Positions 1 to 8,286 of a DNA stretch of 64,000 nucleotides are shown one piece after another. This DNA is from a virus. The stretch's first letter is position 1; every line of letters starts with the position of its first letter. The translations under genes were made by a program, and so were the position numbers. The notes under the pieces were generated by a model. The model made no database searches and was not told where the DNA came from. It saw nothing but the letters and a program-made list of their open reading frames with translations. The stretch is taken from the IMG/VR virus record IMGVR_UViG_3300027793_000082, positions 1-64,000 of that record. One strand, written 5' to 3'.

Positions 1-186
1 AAATGCGCCTTCACCACAACTGTTGTCTAGCCATGTTTTTGTTGGATCTTGCCATATTTCTGTTGGCAGTTGATCCAAGATCTCATTTACCAGTTCTGGG
101 GGAGTGAACACTTCACCAAATTGTTTCTTTTTCTCTTCTTTTGAGAGAACTGCTGTATCAAATTCCCCGCTTAAAATATCGCTCAT
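1..186 (-). CDS. N-terminus of a DNA N6-adenine methyltransferase (runs off the window)
   Basis: Only the first 62 residues are in the window. They contain a FGEVFTPPELVNEILDQLP segment, typical of the head of Eco57I/type I-like adenine methyltransferases, followed by a SAM-binding motif I variant, DNSCGEGAF. The ATG at 186 follows a purine-rich GGAGAGAG stretch. The downstream neighbour of the same operon (232-1467) has the matching segment QMLDQLPAKVW plus DPAMGGGQF, so the two are paralogs in tandem. The catalytic NPPY motif would lie beyond the window edge. Family assignment is fairly sure; target sequence and activity cannot be seen. Confidence 0.72.
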   Translation of the reverse strand, partial: MSDILSGEFDTAVLSKEEKKKQFGEVFTPPELVNEILDQLPTEIWQDPTKTWLDNSCGEGAF

Positions 187-231
187 GGAACTCTCTCCTG
201 TACTGATTATATTCATGCAAGACAACAATTG

Positions 232-1467
232 CTATGCAGTCTTTTTTTGATAATTGTTGTAGACAAACTCTTGTTCAGTTGTGGAGAGACCAAATAGCTT
301 ACACAGCTTGTCATCAGTCCAGGACTTAGATACATCCAACAAAGGCAGTTTGATAATCCCGGTATTGAACCCGCTGGTTTTTTCATTGTTGATATAAAAT
401 TGATACAGCTTGCTTGTCAAAAAACTCCAACAATTCTTTGCACTTTTTTCGTCAGGCATTGGAAGGCCTAGACTTCCTGCGCCAATAGCATACTTGTTGT
501 TGCTATCAATCAACATATATTTGTGGGGCTCTGATTCCAAGTAATAGTAGCCGCTGAGATTCAAGATAATCTTCAAACCTTGTTTTTGATTTTCTTGGGC
601 TGTGAAATATTTGTCTTTGTTGGCTGCGGTCCAAAAAACTGGAACCCGGCCTTTTCCATTTTTTTCAAACAACACTTTGGTTGTCAAATAATGCTCGAGA
701 CTTTTGCCTTGAACATCATTGTATGTAATGCTTCTGAGCCTTGGGGCATGATAGTTGTCAACTTTGCTCATGATCGCATAGGCAAGAGCTTGCTCTGGAG
801 TCAAAGCCACTTGCTGCCCTTGATATTGAACTTGTGTTTCAACCCCGTTGCTGACCAACCTTGTGGGCCTTGACGGTGCTCCATTACAATGCAGCAACCA
901 TGCTGCCACAGTTTCTCCAATGTCAAAATACTGTTTGGTGTCGGACAACACCCAAGCCAGATGATTTTGCGCAAAAATGTTCTTGGTCAGGTTGTCATAG
1001 CTTTTGCCATCAGGACGCCCCAACCAACTGGCAGGTGTTACCATAGCAATGTATCCATTTGGTGCAACAATATCAAAGGAGTTTTCAATAAAAAGTGGCC
1101 ACAGCTTTTTTTGTGCAGATTCTGTACTTTGGTAAGGCGGGTTACCAACAATCACATCAAATTTCATATCACCCCAATCATAATCCAAAAAATTGCTGAT
1201 GTGAAGATTACTGCTCACCAACTTTTTGTTGTTCTTTGCATAATTTACACAAAGTTTGTTCTTCTCACAACCATACACCCTTGCAGCAATGTTTTCATCT
1301 GTATGACCAGCAGCTTGTAGGCGGCGTTGAATTTCAACCAAAAACTGTCCACCACCCATTGCTGGGTCAAGAAAAGTGGTTTCTGAACTTTCCCATACCT
1401 TGGCTGGAAGCTGATCCAGCATTTGGCTCACAAGTGGTTGGATTTCAAATTTAAGACGGCTAAGCAT
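232..1467 (-). CDS. DNA N6-adenine methyltransferase
   Basis: A 411-residue SAM-dependent DNA methyltransferase predicted to methylate adenine N6. Motif I (FLDPAMGGGQFL) is near residue 33 and the catalytic motif IV, VGNPPYQ, is near residue 107. The C-terminal part would be the target-recognition region. The ATG at 1467 follows AAGG with a 9-nt gap. It sits 4 nt after the stop of the helicase C-half and 45 nt before the second methyltransferase, so helicase and both methyltransferases are probably one transcript from the promoter at 5445-5473. No HsdS-like specificity gene is visible. It may protect phage DNA or belong to a restriction-modification-like unit. Confidence 0.85.
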   Translation of the reverse strand: MLSRLKFEIQPLVSQMLDQLPAKVWESSETTFLDPAMGGGQFLVEIQRRLQAAGHTDENIAARVYGCEKNKLCVNYAKNNKKLVSSNLHISNFLDYDWGDMKFDVIVGNPPYQSTESAQKKLWPLFIENSFDIVAPNGYIAMVTPASWLGRPDGKSYDNLTKNIFAQNHLAWVLSDTKQYFDIGETVAAWLLHCNGAPSRPTRLVSNGVETQVQYQGQQVALTPEQALAYAIMSKVDNYHAPRLRSITYNDVQGKSLEHYLTTKVLFEKNGKGRVPVFWTAANKDKYFTAQENQKQGLKIILNLSGYYYLESEPHKYMLIDSNNKYAIGAGSLGLPMPDEKSAKNCWSFLTSKLYQFYINNEKTSGFNTGIIKLPLLDVSKSWTDDKLCKLFGLSTTEQEFVYNNYQKKTA

Positions 1468-1471
1468 ACGT

Positions 1472-2815
1472 TCATACCTTATCGTAAATCAGTTCCAGCC
1501 ATTGGCGCTTGATAATGCCTTGATCAAACAGCCTCTGAACTGTTTCCCAGCGCACACCAAACTCTTCTGCAATGCTTTCTTGTGTATCAGGATCATGCTC
1601 AATGGCTTCAAGAGCGTCTTGAAGCAGCAAGCAACCGCTGCCGTCCCGGATCACATCAATGTTTTCCACAATAGCTGTGATCCGTTCACGTGCTTTCCGC
1701 ATTTCATTCAGGGCTGTATCCTTGTCTTTGGTGGATTTGGCCTTTTTGGGCATGATTTTGGTCTTGCCTTTGGGAACGGCTGCCACAGGATTGGCACGCT
1801 GATATGCAACCACACCAGTAGCCAACTCTCGGATACAGTCTCGGTCCAGCTGCGAAAGATCAGCAGTGCTGCCAATAACACGACTGACACTTTTACGGGC
1901 AAGCACTTGTGAAAGATATGCGTCCTTGTTGACTTGCACACTGGAATGTGCACTGCCTTTCCAAATGTCTACAGTGCTGAGAACCTCGCTCAACACCTCA
2001 GCAGCACTCCGCTTGGGGTTCTGCTTTGTGATGTTGAATGTAGTTTCCAAGAGCATGCTGTCAAATTTGTCGTCTCGGTTGGGATCAAAACTGAGACTGA
2101 TGATCTTGCCAACTTTGTTGGGATCACGACCAGGCGTAAGCACTCGACTCATTTTTTGAATCGTGGCGCCCACCTCACCACTGTCGTAGGCCAGATACAG
2201 CTCAGTAATCTGTGGAATACTGAAGCTGCGTTGTGCCATCAAGCTGCTGATAATCAACACACTTTGATTGAGTTTCACAGCTTGTTCAATCTGTTCCAGC
2301 ACTTTTTGTTCTGCATTGGCATTACGTACTTTTTGACCACCCACAAGGATATTGCCACCCAGAACAATCACACGCCAAGCAGGAAGAGCACTTTGGGCAA
2401 TCACACCAATAGCAGCCAGCTGACCATCCTGCACTTTGGTACTGCCAGGCACAAACATCATGGCTGTTTTTTGCTTTTCTCGTCCAAACCAATTCTGGGT
2501 TTGAAGGTCAGTGTTGGCTTTGTCAACACCATGCTTGCCCAAGAAAACTGTTTCCAGCATACGAACAAAAAAGCCTTTGGCCTTTTGTGGGTGTGCTGCA
2601 AACTTGCTCCAGCTGGGCAACAGCTTCATGTCTTCATCATCAAACTCACCAGCAGCTACGCTCTGCATCACAGGCTCGCTCAAGTCAAGCTGATACAGTC
2701 GCATATCAGGAACAAGAGTGTCTCGAGTGGTGTCAACCACAAAATGCTTAAGCATTGCCGGTAGTCCCTTGTTGCACAGCATGCTTTTGAACCAAAAGCT
2801 CTGGGTAAGTAACAC
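1472..2815 (-). CDS. C-terminal half of a split superfamily 2 helicase
   Basis: This frame carries the second RecA-like domain of a DEAD/DEAH helicase; a motif VI-like QKMSRVLTPGRD lies near residue 223. It overlaps the N-terminal half (2748-3728) by 68 nt in the +1 frame. Nothing that looks like a ribosome-binding site precedes the GTG at 2815. An in-frame ATG at 2755 has AAGGG 10 nt upstream and lies 5 nt before the stop of the first half, so reinitiation could give a separate 427-residue chain. Alternatively a +1 shift in the overlap (for example at CTT TTG G, about 2788-2794) or a one-base assembly insertion would fuse both halves. The protein continues for about 300 residues beyond the helicase core with no domain I recognise. 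Confidence 0.68.
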   Translation of the reverse strand: MLLTQSFWFKSMLCNKGLPAMLKHFVVDTTRDTLVPDMRLYQLDLSEPVMQSVAAGEFDDEDMKLLPSWSKFAAHPQKAKGFFVRMLETVFLGKHGVDKANTDLQTQNWFGREKQKTAMMFVPGSTKVQDGQLAAIGVIAQSALPAWRVIVLGGNILVGGQKVRNANAEQKVLEQIEQAVKLNQSVLIISSLMAQRSFSIPQITELYLAYDSGEVGATIQKMSRVLTPGRDPNKVGKIISLSFDPNRDDKFDSMLLETTFNITKQNPKRSAAEVLSEVLSTVDIWKGSAHSSVQVNKDAYLSQVLARKSVSRVIGSTADLSQLDRDCIRELATGVVAYQRANPVAAVPKGKTKIMPKKAKSTKDKDTALNEMRKARERITAIVENIDVIRDGSGCLLLQDALEAIEHDPDTQESIAEEFGVRWETVQRLFDQGIIKRQWLELIYDKV

Positions 2816-3728
2816 TTAGCATGGTGTCAATTTTCCACAGCTTGCTGGCCCGATCAGCATTCGTGCCTGTCATGATCAAAACTCGGTCTCGCTTTCCAAT
2901 ATGCTTCTTCAACAGCTCAGCCTGCCCGGGGCGATAGCTACCGTAGTCTGCCTCATCAACAACCAACAGCCTCTCAACCCGTTTTTGGCACAGCCATTTG
3001 ATCCTGGCCTCACGCTGGCTACCACTGCACATGCTGAGATAGCAAATAACAGGCTTCTTGCTCTTGAGGGCTTGGGTAACTTGTTCTTGCCACCCGTCCT
3101 TCTGAGTGTCCACATGTTGATAGTGGCTCCACTGCTGGAAGCTAGTGAGGTCTTTGGCAAAGCTGGCAAAAACTGTTTTCACATAGCTGGCAACAATCAC
3201 CAATGGTGACTCCAACTCGCGGGCCACTGCACCACTGTAAATGGTTTTGCCAAAACGAGCACACAGCTCAGCCAGCACCACTTGCTTGCCCTGCTCATAG
3301 GCCTCAAGAGTTTGGAGGCACATCCTGTATTGCATGGTGCTGAGGCCAGCTGAGGGCAGTTCCTGATTCACACTTGCCAAGTGTTGATTGACCTTCAAAA
3401 TCAATTCCAGGCTGCTGATGGTGTGAATCTCACCAGTAGTGCCTTTTCGGTGACCCACAAAACCGCGCACATAATCATCCATGCGAGCATGTTGCTGACA
3501 ACGGCCAACCCTTGTAGCGTAGCTGGTTACGTCCCAGATGTGATCAATGCTGACAATACCTGTGTTGAGCAGGTCTTTTCTGACTCCAAGACTGTCTCGC
3601 ACTCGAGCACGAACAGAGTCTTCTGGAGTCTCGCTAGGCTGCACCCAGCGTTCTCCAAACTTGCACTCATGGGGATTGGTGGACTCACTCCACACATAGA
3701 GAAACATACGCCCTGGTTTTTTGGCCAT
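2748..3728 (-). CDS. N-terminal half of split helicase with GIY-YIG-like N-terminal domain
   Basis: The first ~60 residues (MFLYVWS, then KFGERW, then a conserved Arg) resemble the T5orf172/GIY-YIG nuclease fold. Next comes a RecA-like domain with Walker A ELCARFGKT near residue 165, Walker B LLVVDEADYG near 262 and motif III-like MTGTNADR. It ends before motifs IV-VI, which are supplied by the overlapping downstream frame. The ATG at 3728 shares its A with the upstream stop (TGATG), with GAGGG 9 nt before. Architecture (nuclease-like head, translocase, adjacent methyltransferases) recalls restriction or DNA-processing systems. The helicase call is firm; the nuclease-like call is tentative. 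Confidence 0.72.
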   Translation of the reverse strand: MAKKPGRMFLYVWSESTNPHECKFGERWVQPSETPEDSVRARVRDSLGVRKDLLNTGIVSIDHIWDVTSYATRVGRCQQHARMDDYVRGFVGHRKGTTGEIHTISSLELILKVNQHLASVNQELPSAGLSTMQYRMCLQTLEAYEQGKQVVLAELCARFGKTIYSGAVARELESPLVIVASYVKTVFASFAKDLTSFQQWSHYQHVDTQKDGWQEQVTQALKSKKPVICYLSMCSGSQREARIKWLCQKRVERLLVVDEADYGSYRPGQAELLKKHIGKRDRVLIMTGTNADRASKLWKIDTMLSVTYPELLVQKHAVQQGTTGNA

Positions 3729-4018
3729 CAATTAATTCCCTCTTTGAGATTGTGATAATTTTGAATTAAGTGTGGATAATCATAGAGCAGTAGGCGCAGC
3801 TTTCGCACAATGAACATTGTGAATGCAAATATGTCTACCCAGCCCATTCCCCAGAGCAAGAGCACTACGGCTATGAACACATAAGACTCCCGCAGCAGTT
3901 GTTGGATGCAGCCCTCTGGTGTGCTACTGTTCTCGATTGCTACCTGAATGCTCCATTTGGCACTCCAAAGGCCTCCGCCCACCATCAACAGTGCCAAAAT
4001 CATATCAGCTATCATCAT
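3728..4018 (-). CDS. small inner-membrane protein, unknown function
   Basis: A 96-residue protein with two predicted membrane segments: residues ~5-18 (ADMILALLMVGGGLW) and ~47-70 (VFIAVVLLLWGMGWVDIFAF). A basic Tyr-rich tail follows. The ATG at 4018 overlaps the stop of the preceding gene (ATGA) and has GGAG 7 nt upstream. Its own stop overlaps the helicase start, so the genes are translationally coupled. I do not recognise a family. Possible roles such as a holin or an exclusion protein are guesses from size and topology only. Confidence 0.6.
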   Translation of the reverse strand: MMIADMILALLMVGGGLWSAKWSIQVAIENSSTPEGCIQQLLRESYVFIAVVLLLWGMGWVDIFAFTMFIVRKLRLLLYDYPHLIQNYHNLKEGIN

Positions 4019-4509
4019 TTATGAGCTCCATACAATCTGCTTGACGGTCCAGCCATCCAGCGCAAGCTGTCTTGCATTTGGCTACCTGAAAAAACACGCT
4101 CACTAACCACAAATTCAGGCCAAGCCAAGTGCACTAGGGAGGCATCTTCCTTGGAACTGCACCACACTTGGATGCCAAGATTTCCATAGTTGTTTTCAGT
4201 TGGATGCTCCCTACTGTTGGGATCGGGCCGGTACTTGAGAAAGTAAGGTTGCAAAAGAATGTTGCCCAGTTGGCTACACCACACCAAAAGGTCAGTATCA
4301 CTCACACATTGGCTCTGCCCATACATCCACCCCAGCACCACTCTAGTCCAAGGACCTTGACCGTTGACGTTGGAAACTTCAGAGCACAGTTGGTTGAGCT
4401 CAAGGCTGCTGGGCAAACCTCCTTGGTAGTATCCTGCCCAGCGCCTAGTCCACCTGTCAGCAAACTCTTGCGGACTTTCCCTTTCCAACGAGGTTACACC
4501 TTTCCCCAA
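4015..4509 (-). CDS. hypothetical protein
   Basis: A soluble protein of up to 164 residues, rich in Trp (ten) and Ser, with no motif I recognise. Its start overlaps the end of the upstream basic protein by 16 nt. The first available codon is TTG at 4509 without a clear Shine-Dalgarno; another TTG seven codons later has AAAGG 10 nt upstream, so the N-terminus is uncertain. It belongs to the leftward early operon that begins at 5417 and its stop is coupled to the small membrane protein. Confidence 0.55.
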   Translation of the reverse strand: MGKGVTSLERESPQEFADRWTRRWAGYYQGGLPSSLELNQLCSEVSNVNGQGPWTRVVLGWMYGQSQCVSDTDLLVWCSQLGNILLQPYFLKYRPDPNSREHPTENNYGNLGIQVWCSSKEDASLVHLAWPEFVVSERVFSGSQMQDSLRWMAGPSSRLYGAHK

Positions 4510-5417
4510 AAAGCTTTCACAACGCTCTTGCCGCGTGCATTGTTGAGTCCCAGCTTCTTGATCACAATCTCCACCATCTCTGCCTCGTTGACCTTGCTCT
4601 TGTTTTCCCGGATCAGCTCGCGCACCTGAGAAGCAATGCTGAGTCCACTGCTGGGCTTGTTGGGCTTGGAAGTAAGGCTGCTGCTGGACTTCTTGGCCTT
4701 GACCTTCAGCTTCTTGCCCTTGAGAAGCACTTCCTTGTTTGGAAGCTTTTCCTTGCGAGGCTGCTTTGGAGCAAGACCGCTGCTCAGAGCCCGCACAATT
4801 GCCTTAAGTGGCTTTTCCCAGTGCCGGATCAGCTTGTCGCTCTGTGCCTCAGCAAGAGCCTCAGCGTAGTGTGCCTGCAAGCGGGGCAGCACCTTGGGTA
4901 CCCCATACTTGGATACAATCTTCGCAACTTCCTGGGGCATATCGCCCAAATCCATTTTGCCCTTCAGCACCAAGGTTTTGAGGTTGTCTATCCGAGCGTA
5001 GCAGGCCACATAAGCCTCAATGAGACGCCCTGAAGAGGTCTGAGCCAACTGGTCCATCCCGCCTTCTGTGTCCACCCGCTTGGCCTGCACCAAACCGTTG
5101 TCGATGTAGGTGTGGCTCCTGGGGCTAAGCTGAGCTCCGCGATTAAGGCAGTAAGCAATCTTGCCCATGGTCTGCTGCACCCCAAAGGGCACGTTCTTGA
5201 CCAAGCCAGCATCATGTGCACGACCAGCCTGCGTGAGATAAGCTTGCGCTTCCCGCACCAGGTCATCGGGCTCAACAGCCTGGTGTACCCAGTTCAGTGC
5301 CAGACCATACCGCACATTAAAGTCTGGTGCAGTGTAGTCCAGGGTGCTGAAATCTGGAGTGCTCTTGCTGTGCAAGATCTCTTGCAGCTTAGCGTCAGTG
5401 CGTGTCAGGCGAGCCAT
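4494..5417 (-). CDS. hypothetical protein with basic C-terminus, first gene of early operon
   Basis: A 307-residue protein. Residues ~1-210 look globular and mainly helical. Residues ~215-265 are a Lys/Ser/Pro-rich linker (KKLKVKAKKSSSS), followed by a small C-terminal helical module ending GLNNARGKSVVKAFWGKV, which could bind nucleic acid. No family is recognised. The ATG has AGGAG 8 nt upstream and lies directly behind a strong -35/-10 promoter, making this the first gene of the early leftward operon. An early DNA- or RNA-binding role is inference. Confidence 0.62.
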   Translation of the reverse strand: MARLTRTDAKLQEILHSKSTPDFSTLDYTAPDFNVRYGLALNWVHQAVEPDDLVREAQAYLTQAGRAHDAGLVKNVPFGVQQTMGKIAYCLNRGAQLSPRSHTYIDNGLVQAKRVDTEGGMDQLAQTSSGRLIEAYVACYARIDNLKTLVLKGKMDLGDMPQEVAKIVSKYGVPKVLPRLQAHYAEALAEAQSDKLIRHWEKPLKAIVRALSSGLAPKQPRKEKLPNKEVLLKGKKLKVKAKKSSSSLTSKPNKPSSGLSIASQVRELIRENKSKVNEAEMVEIVIKKLGLNNARGKSVVKAFWGKV

Positions 5418-5444
5418 TTGGGTTACTCCTGTCTCTATGCCTGC

Positions 5445-5473
5445 ATCATACAGCTACCCTTCACATGTGTCAA
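5445..5473 (-). promoter_or_regulatory. strong sigma70-type promoter of the early operon
   Basis: On the minus strand, TTGACA (5468-5473), a 17-nt spacer and TATGAT (5445-5450). It is followed by a leader with AGGAG and CCCAAATG at the start of the 5417 gene. This is the best match to the host housekeeping consensus in the window. Confidence 0.85.
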
Positions 5474-5508
5474 CCACTTGTTCTTATTTTTCTGAGTTTT
5501 TTTTGGAG

Positions 5509-5537
5509 GGTCTTGGGTTGCATTGCAACCCAAGACC
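5509..5537. terminator. perfect 13-bp hairpin between pstS end and early promoter
   Basis: The arms GGTCTTGGGTTGC and GCAACCCAAGACC surround a 3-nt loop, just downstream of the pstS stop. No T-tract follows on the minus strand (the A8 tract there is a T8 tract before the hairpin on the plus strand). It may stop transcription poorly or act as a 3'-end stabiliser for pstS mRNA. Confidence 0.55.
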
Positions 5538-5550
5538 GCTTAGACACAGC

Positions 5551-6582
5551 TTACTTCCAAACAGGAGTCCCATCAGGAGCTTTAACCTCACTTGCCCATA
5601 CTTGTCGGATCCGAGTTTTCACCTCAGCTGGCACTGGTACATAGTCCAGCCGCTCAGCTATCTCGTCCCCATGTGAGAAAGCCCAGTCAAAAAACCGCAT
5701 GGTTGTGAGGCTTGTGGCAGGATTCTTGGGATCACGTGGGAGCAAGATGAAGGTTGGACTGACGATGGGCCATGTGTCCTTTCCAGGTTGATCTATGAGG
5801 TTGACAGCAAAATTGGGCACATTCCAGTTGGCTGCGGCTGCTGTTGCCTCAAAAGCTTTGTGGTTGGGACGCACCCAATGTCCGTCCTTGTTCCGAATTT
5901 GCGTTGTCACCAATCCAGCTTGTTGGGCATATGCATTCTCCACATAGCCGATGGCGCCGCGAAGCTGACGCACACTGGCACTTACACCTTCATTCCCTCG
6001 TGCACCTGTGCCAATGGGCCACTTTACACTGGTACCGGTACCAACTCTAGAGCGCCATTCCTCGCTTACTGCTGAGAGATAGCTGGCCCACACATAGGTT
6101 GTGCCACTGCCATCTGCCCGATACACAACAGCTATCGCTAAATTGGGAAGGCGCAGCGTGGGGTTAAGCTCTACAATTCGTTGGTCATTCCATTTTACAA
6201 TCTTGCCAAGATATATGTCAGCCAAGACTTGGCCAGTTAGCCTCAGCTGATCCCTTTCCAGTCCCGGAACATGCACAGCCGCTACCAAACTGCCCATCGC
6301 AGCAGGAAATTGGAGCAGGTTGTTTTTCTCAAGGTCTTCTTGTTTCATTGGAGCATCACTTGCACCAAAGTCCACTGTGCGGTTTCTTATTTGGTTTTGA
6401 CCAGCCCCACTTCCCACACTTTGATAGTTGAGTTGAATTCCAGTTTTTTTGGCTTCTTCCCCCCATTTCTGATACAACGGATTGGGAAATGTTGCCCCAG
6501 CCCCGTTGATAGGTTGTGCCATAACTGATGCAGTAGAGCTTATTACAAGCACCGCAGCAGCCAGCAATGTTTTTAGATACAT
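5551..6582 (-). CDS. pstS: PstS phosphate-binding protein of the ABC phosphate transporter
   Basis: A 343-residue periplasmic phosphate-binding protein that would feed the host PstCAB transporter. A signal peptide (MYLKTLLAAAVLVISSTASV, then MAQ) precedes the mature start QPINGAGATFPNPLY. Typical PstS features are GSGAGQNQI, FGASDAPM, the phosphate-binding ADGSGTTYVW and GNEGVSASV. I chose the ATG at 6582 because AAGGA lies 8 nt upstream and the signal peptide begins there; longer in-frame starts add a non-secretory extension. No pstC, pstA or pstB is nearby. Phage-encoded PstS is known in aquatic phages as an aid under phosphate limitation. A Pho box lies upstream, at 6660-6677. Confidence 0.95.
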   Translation of the reverse strand: MYLKTLLAAAVLVISSTASVMAQPINGAGATFPNPLYQKWGEEAKKTGIQLNYQSVGSGAGQNQIRNRTVDFGASDAPMKQEDLEKNNLLQFPAAMGSLVAAVHVPGLERDQLRLTGQVLADIYLGKIVKWNDQRIVELNPTLRLPNLAIAVVYRADGSGTTYVWASYLSAVSEEWRSRVGTGTSVKWPIGTGARGNEGVSASVRQLRGAIGYVENAYAQQAGLVTTQIRNKDGHWVRPNHKAFEATAAAANWNVPNFAVNLIDQPGKDTWPIVSPTFILLPRDPKNPATSLTTMRFFDWAFSHGDEIAERLDYVPVPAEVKTRIRQVWASEVKAPDGTPVWK

Positions 6583-6659
6583 TATTATTCCTTTCATATC
6601 CATATTGGCACTGTAATTTTGCCTGATTTTCAAATAACGTGCAAGAGCACTAGCCACTT

Positions 6660-6677
6660 TTAACAGAAGCGTAACAG
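6660..6677 (-). promoter_or_regulatory. Pho box (PhoB-type operator) upstream of pstS
   Basis: The minus strand reads CTGTTAC-GCTT-CTGTTAA: two 7-mers in tandem with a 4-nt spacer, 11-bp periodicity as in the enterobacterial Pho box (CTGTCAT repeats). It lies 78 nt upstream of the pstS ATG. A convincing -10 is not evident; TAGTGC about 8 nt downstream of the box is a weak candidate. Confidence 0.65.
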
Positions 6678-6709
6678 TCAAAGTCTCTAGCATAAGACCC
6701 TGGTCTGAT

Positions 6710-6717
6710 CCTAAATA
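6710..6717 (+). promoter_or_regulatory. late-type promoter element CCTAAATA
   Basis: It resembles the T4 late promoter TATAAATA (6 of 8), placed 20 nt before the ATG of the neck protein gene at the head of the rightward tail-completion block. Confidence 0.5.
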
Positions 6718-6737
6718 GTACAAATGAAGGAACAGCT

Positions 6738-7832
6738 ATGCCACCGTTAACTTTTTGGAATGGCGTTGGTGCAAAGAACAAGGACTATAAGTTCTTTGAT
6801 AGAATGGCCGCGCAATACATCAATATGGGCTCAACAGAATTTTATCTCCACAAATATCTTGGCCCAACCAATCCTGATCCCAAAACAGTGACACCTGACA
6901 CGGACGAAACCAACCTGCTGAACATTTCAGACTTGGTAAACTTGGAAATCCGTGACAGAAAGTATGACAGCGATGTCTACAGTATAAAAGGACACTATTT
7001 GGTTACGGATACTGAGTTTGATCTCAAACAGTTTGGATTTTTTCTCAGCACTGACACTGTGTTCATCACATTCCACATCAACCAAATGGTAACCCAACTG
7101 GGACGACGCATCATGAGCGGTGATGTTATAGAGGTGCTGCACATGCGAGATGACACAGCACTGGATGGTCGCCCCATCAACAAGTTTTATGTTGTGCAAG
7201 AAGGCACTCGCCCAGCAGAGGGATTCAGTCCCACTTGGTGGCCACATCTCTGGCGCGTGAAATGTCAACCTTTGACTGATAGCCAGGAGTTCCAAGACAT
7301 TTTGAACAAAGAGTTGGAAGACAGAGGAGACGGTATCGTTCCAGAGCCCAATCCCGACGGGAGCATGCCAACACTTGGACAAGTAAACAGCACTTATGAC
7401 AAAGAAATAAGCATCAACGACGCAGTGTTGGAAGAGGCTACAGCCAACGTGGCTTTCAGAAACTGGCAAAGCACACATTTTTACATATTGGAAGAGGATT
7501 TGGACAAGCCCATCAGTGTTTACAACTCCGATGGCATTCCGCCAAACCAAAGCAAGCCAGTGCCGTCAGGCACCAGTTTTCCCAGCGTCTACAAGGAGGG
7601 TGACTACTTTCTCCGAATGGACTACTTGCCCCCAGTGCTATACAAACGCGAAGGAATCAAATGGAAAAGACTAGAAACCAACTATCGTGCACCCTGGCTG
7701 CCTGCCAATCGTGTTTTGACAACATTTATTAACAACAGCAATAAAACCACTTATCCCGATGGCACCACTGTTGACGAACGTCAAAACTTGCGCACTACAA
7801 TAAAACCCAAACTTGATCCAGATATTATATAA
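6738..7832 (+). CDS. neck protein, gp14-like
   Basis: A 364-residue virion protein. The central part (residues ~75-190) with LEIRDRKYDSDVYSIKG, TFHINQMVTQLGRRIMSGD and the WWPHLWRVKCQPL strand pattern resembles T4 gp14, the neck protein that joins capsid and tail. T4 gp14 is about 256 residues, so this one has extensions, including a C-terminal tail after residue ~220. The start has AAGGA 6 nt upstream. It is followed by an endolysin gene and then by a gp15-like gene, so this block encodes head completion and tail completion functions. The gp14 assignment is moderate, from pattern resemblance and position. Confidence 0.6.
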   Translation: MPPLTFWNGVGAKNKDYKFFDRMAAQYINMGSTEFYLHKYLGPTNPDPKTVTPDTDETNLLNISDLVNLEIRDRKYDSDVYSIKGHYLVTDTEFDLKQFGFFLSTDTVFITFHINQMVTQLGRRIMSGDVIEVLHMRDDTALDGRPINKFYVVQEGTRPAEGFSPTWWPHLWRVKCQPLTDSQEFQDILNKELEDRGDGIVPEPNPDGSMPTLGQVNSTYDKEISINDAVLEEATANVAFRNWQSTHFYILEEDLDKPISVYNSDGIPPNQSKPVPSGTSFPSVYKEGDYFLRMDYLPPVLYKREGIKWKRLETNYRAPWLPANRVLTTFINNSNKTTYPDGTTVDERQNLRTTIKPKLDPDII

Positions 7833-7842
7833 GGAAATTATC

Positions 7843-8286
7843 ATGAGCAAAACCACAGGTGAAAAAGGCTTATCTCTTATCAAAAGCTTTGAAGGCTTGA
7901 AGCTGGATGCTTATATCTGCCCCGCAGGTGTGCCCACTATTGGCTATGGCACAACCAAGATAAATGGCCAGGCAGTTAAGGTCCCAGCCACCATAACCGA
8001 ATCACAAGCCAATGAGTTTCTCAAAACTGACGTGAAAACCTTTGAACAAGCAGTCAACAGTGCTGTTACCGTTCCCATTACTCAAAACCAGTTTGATGCA
8101 TTGGTGAGTTTCACATACAACTTGGGGCCCGGAAACTTGCGCTCCAGCACACTTTTGAAAAAACTCAATGCCAAGGATTATGCTGGTGCTGCTGATGAGT
8201 TTCCCAAGTGGAACAAAAGCGGTGGGAAAGAACTGGCTGGCCTAACTCGCCGACGCAACGCAGAAAGGGATTTGTTTCTCAGCTAA
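7843..8286 (+). CDS. endolysin, GH24 lysozyme
   Basis: A 147-residue muramidase for host lysis. The GH24 catalytic triad is present as E-x8-C-x5-T (FEGLKLDAYICPAGVPT) followed by IGYGTT. Further landmarks are QFDALVSFTYNLGPGNL and the C-terminal LAGLTRRRNAERDLF. There is no signal or SAR segment, so it needs a holin to reach the wall. I chose the ATG at 7843, with AAGGA 7 nt upstream; the longer frame has no better start. Its stop overlaps the start of the gp15-like gene (TAATG). A lysis gene placed inside a virion block is unusual for T4-like gene order. Confidence 0.92.
   Translation: MSKTTGEKGLSLIKSFEGLKLDAYICPAGVPTIGYGTTKINGQAVKVPATITESQANEFLKTDVKTFEQAVNSAVTVPITQNQFDALVSFTYNLGPGNLRSSTLLKKLNAKDYAGAADEFPKWNKSGGKELAGLTRRRNAERDLFLS

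Noticed and set aside
1934-2764. Long plus-strand frame opposite the helicase
   Set aside because: No ribosome-binding site, no recognisable domain, and the minus-strand helicase motifs cover the same DNA.
6585-6723. Longer start for PstS
   Set aside because: It would span the Pho box and bury the signal peptide 47 residues inside.
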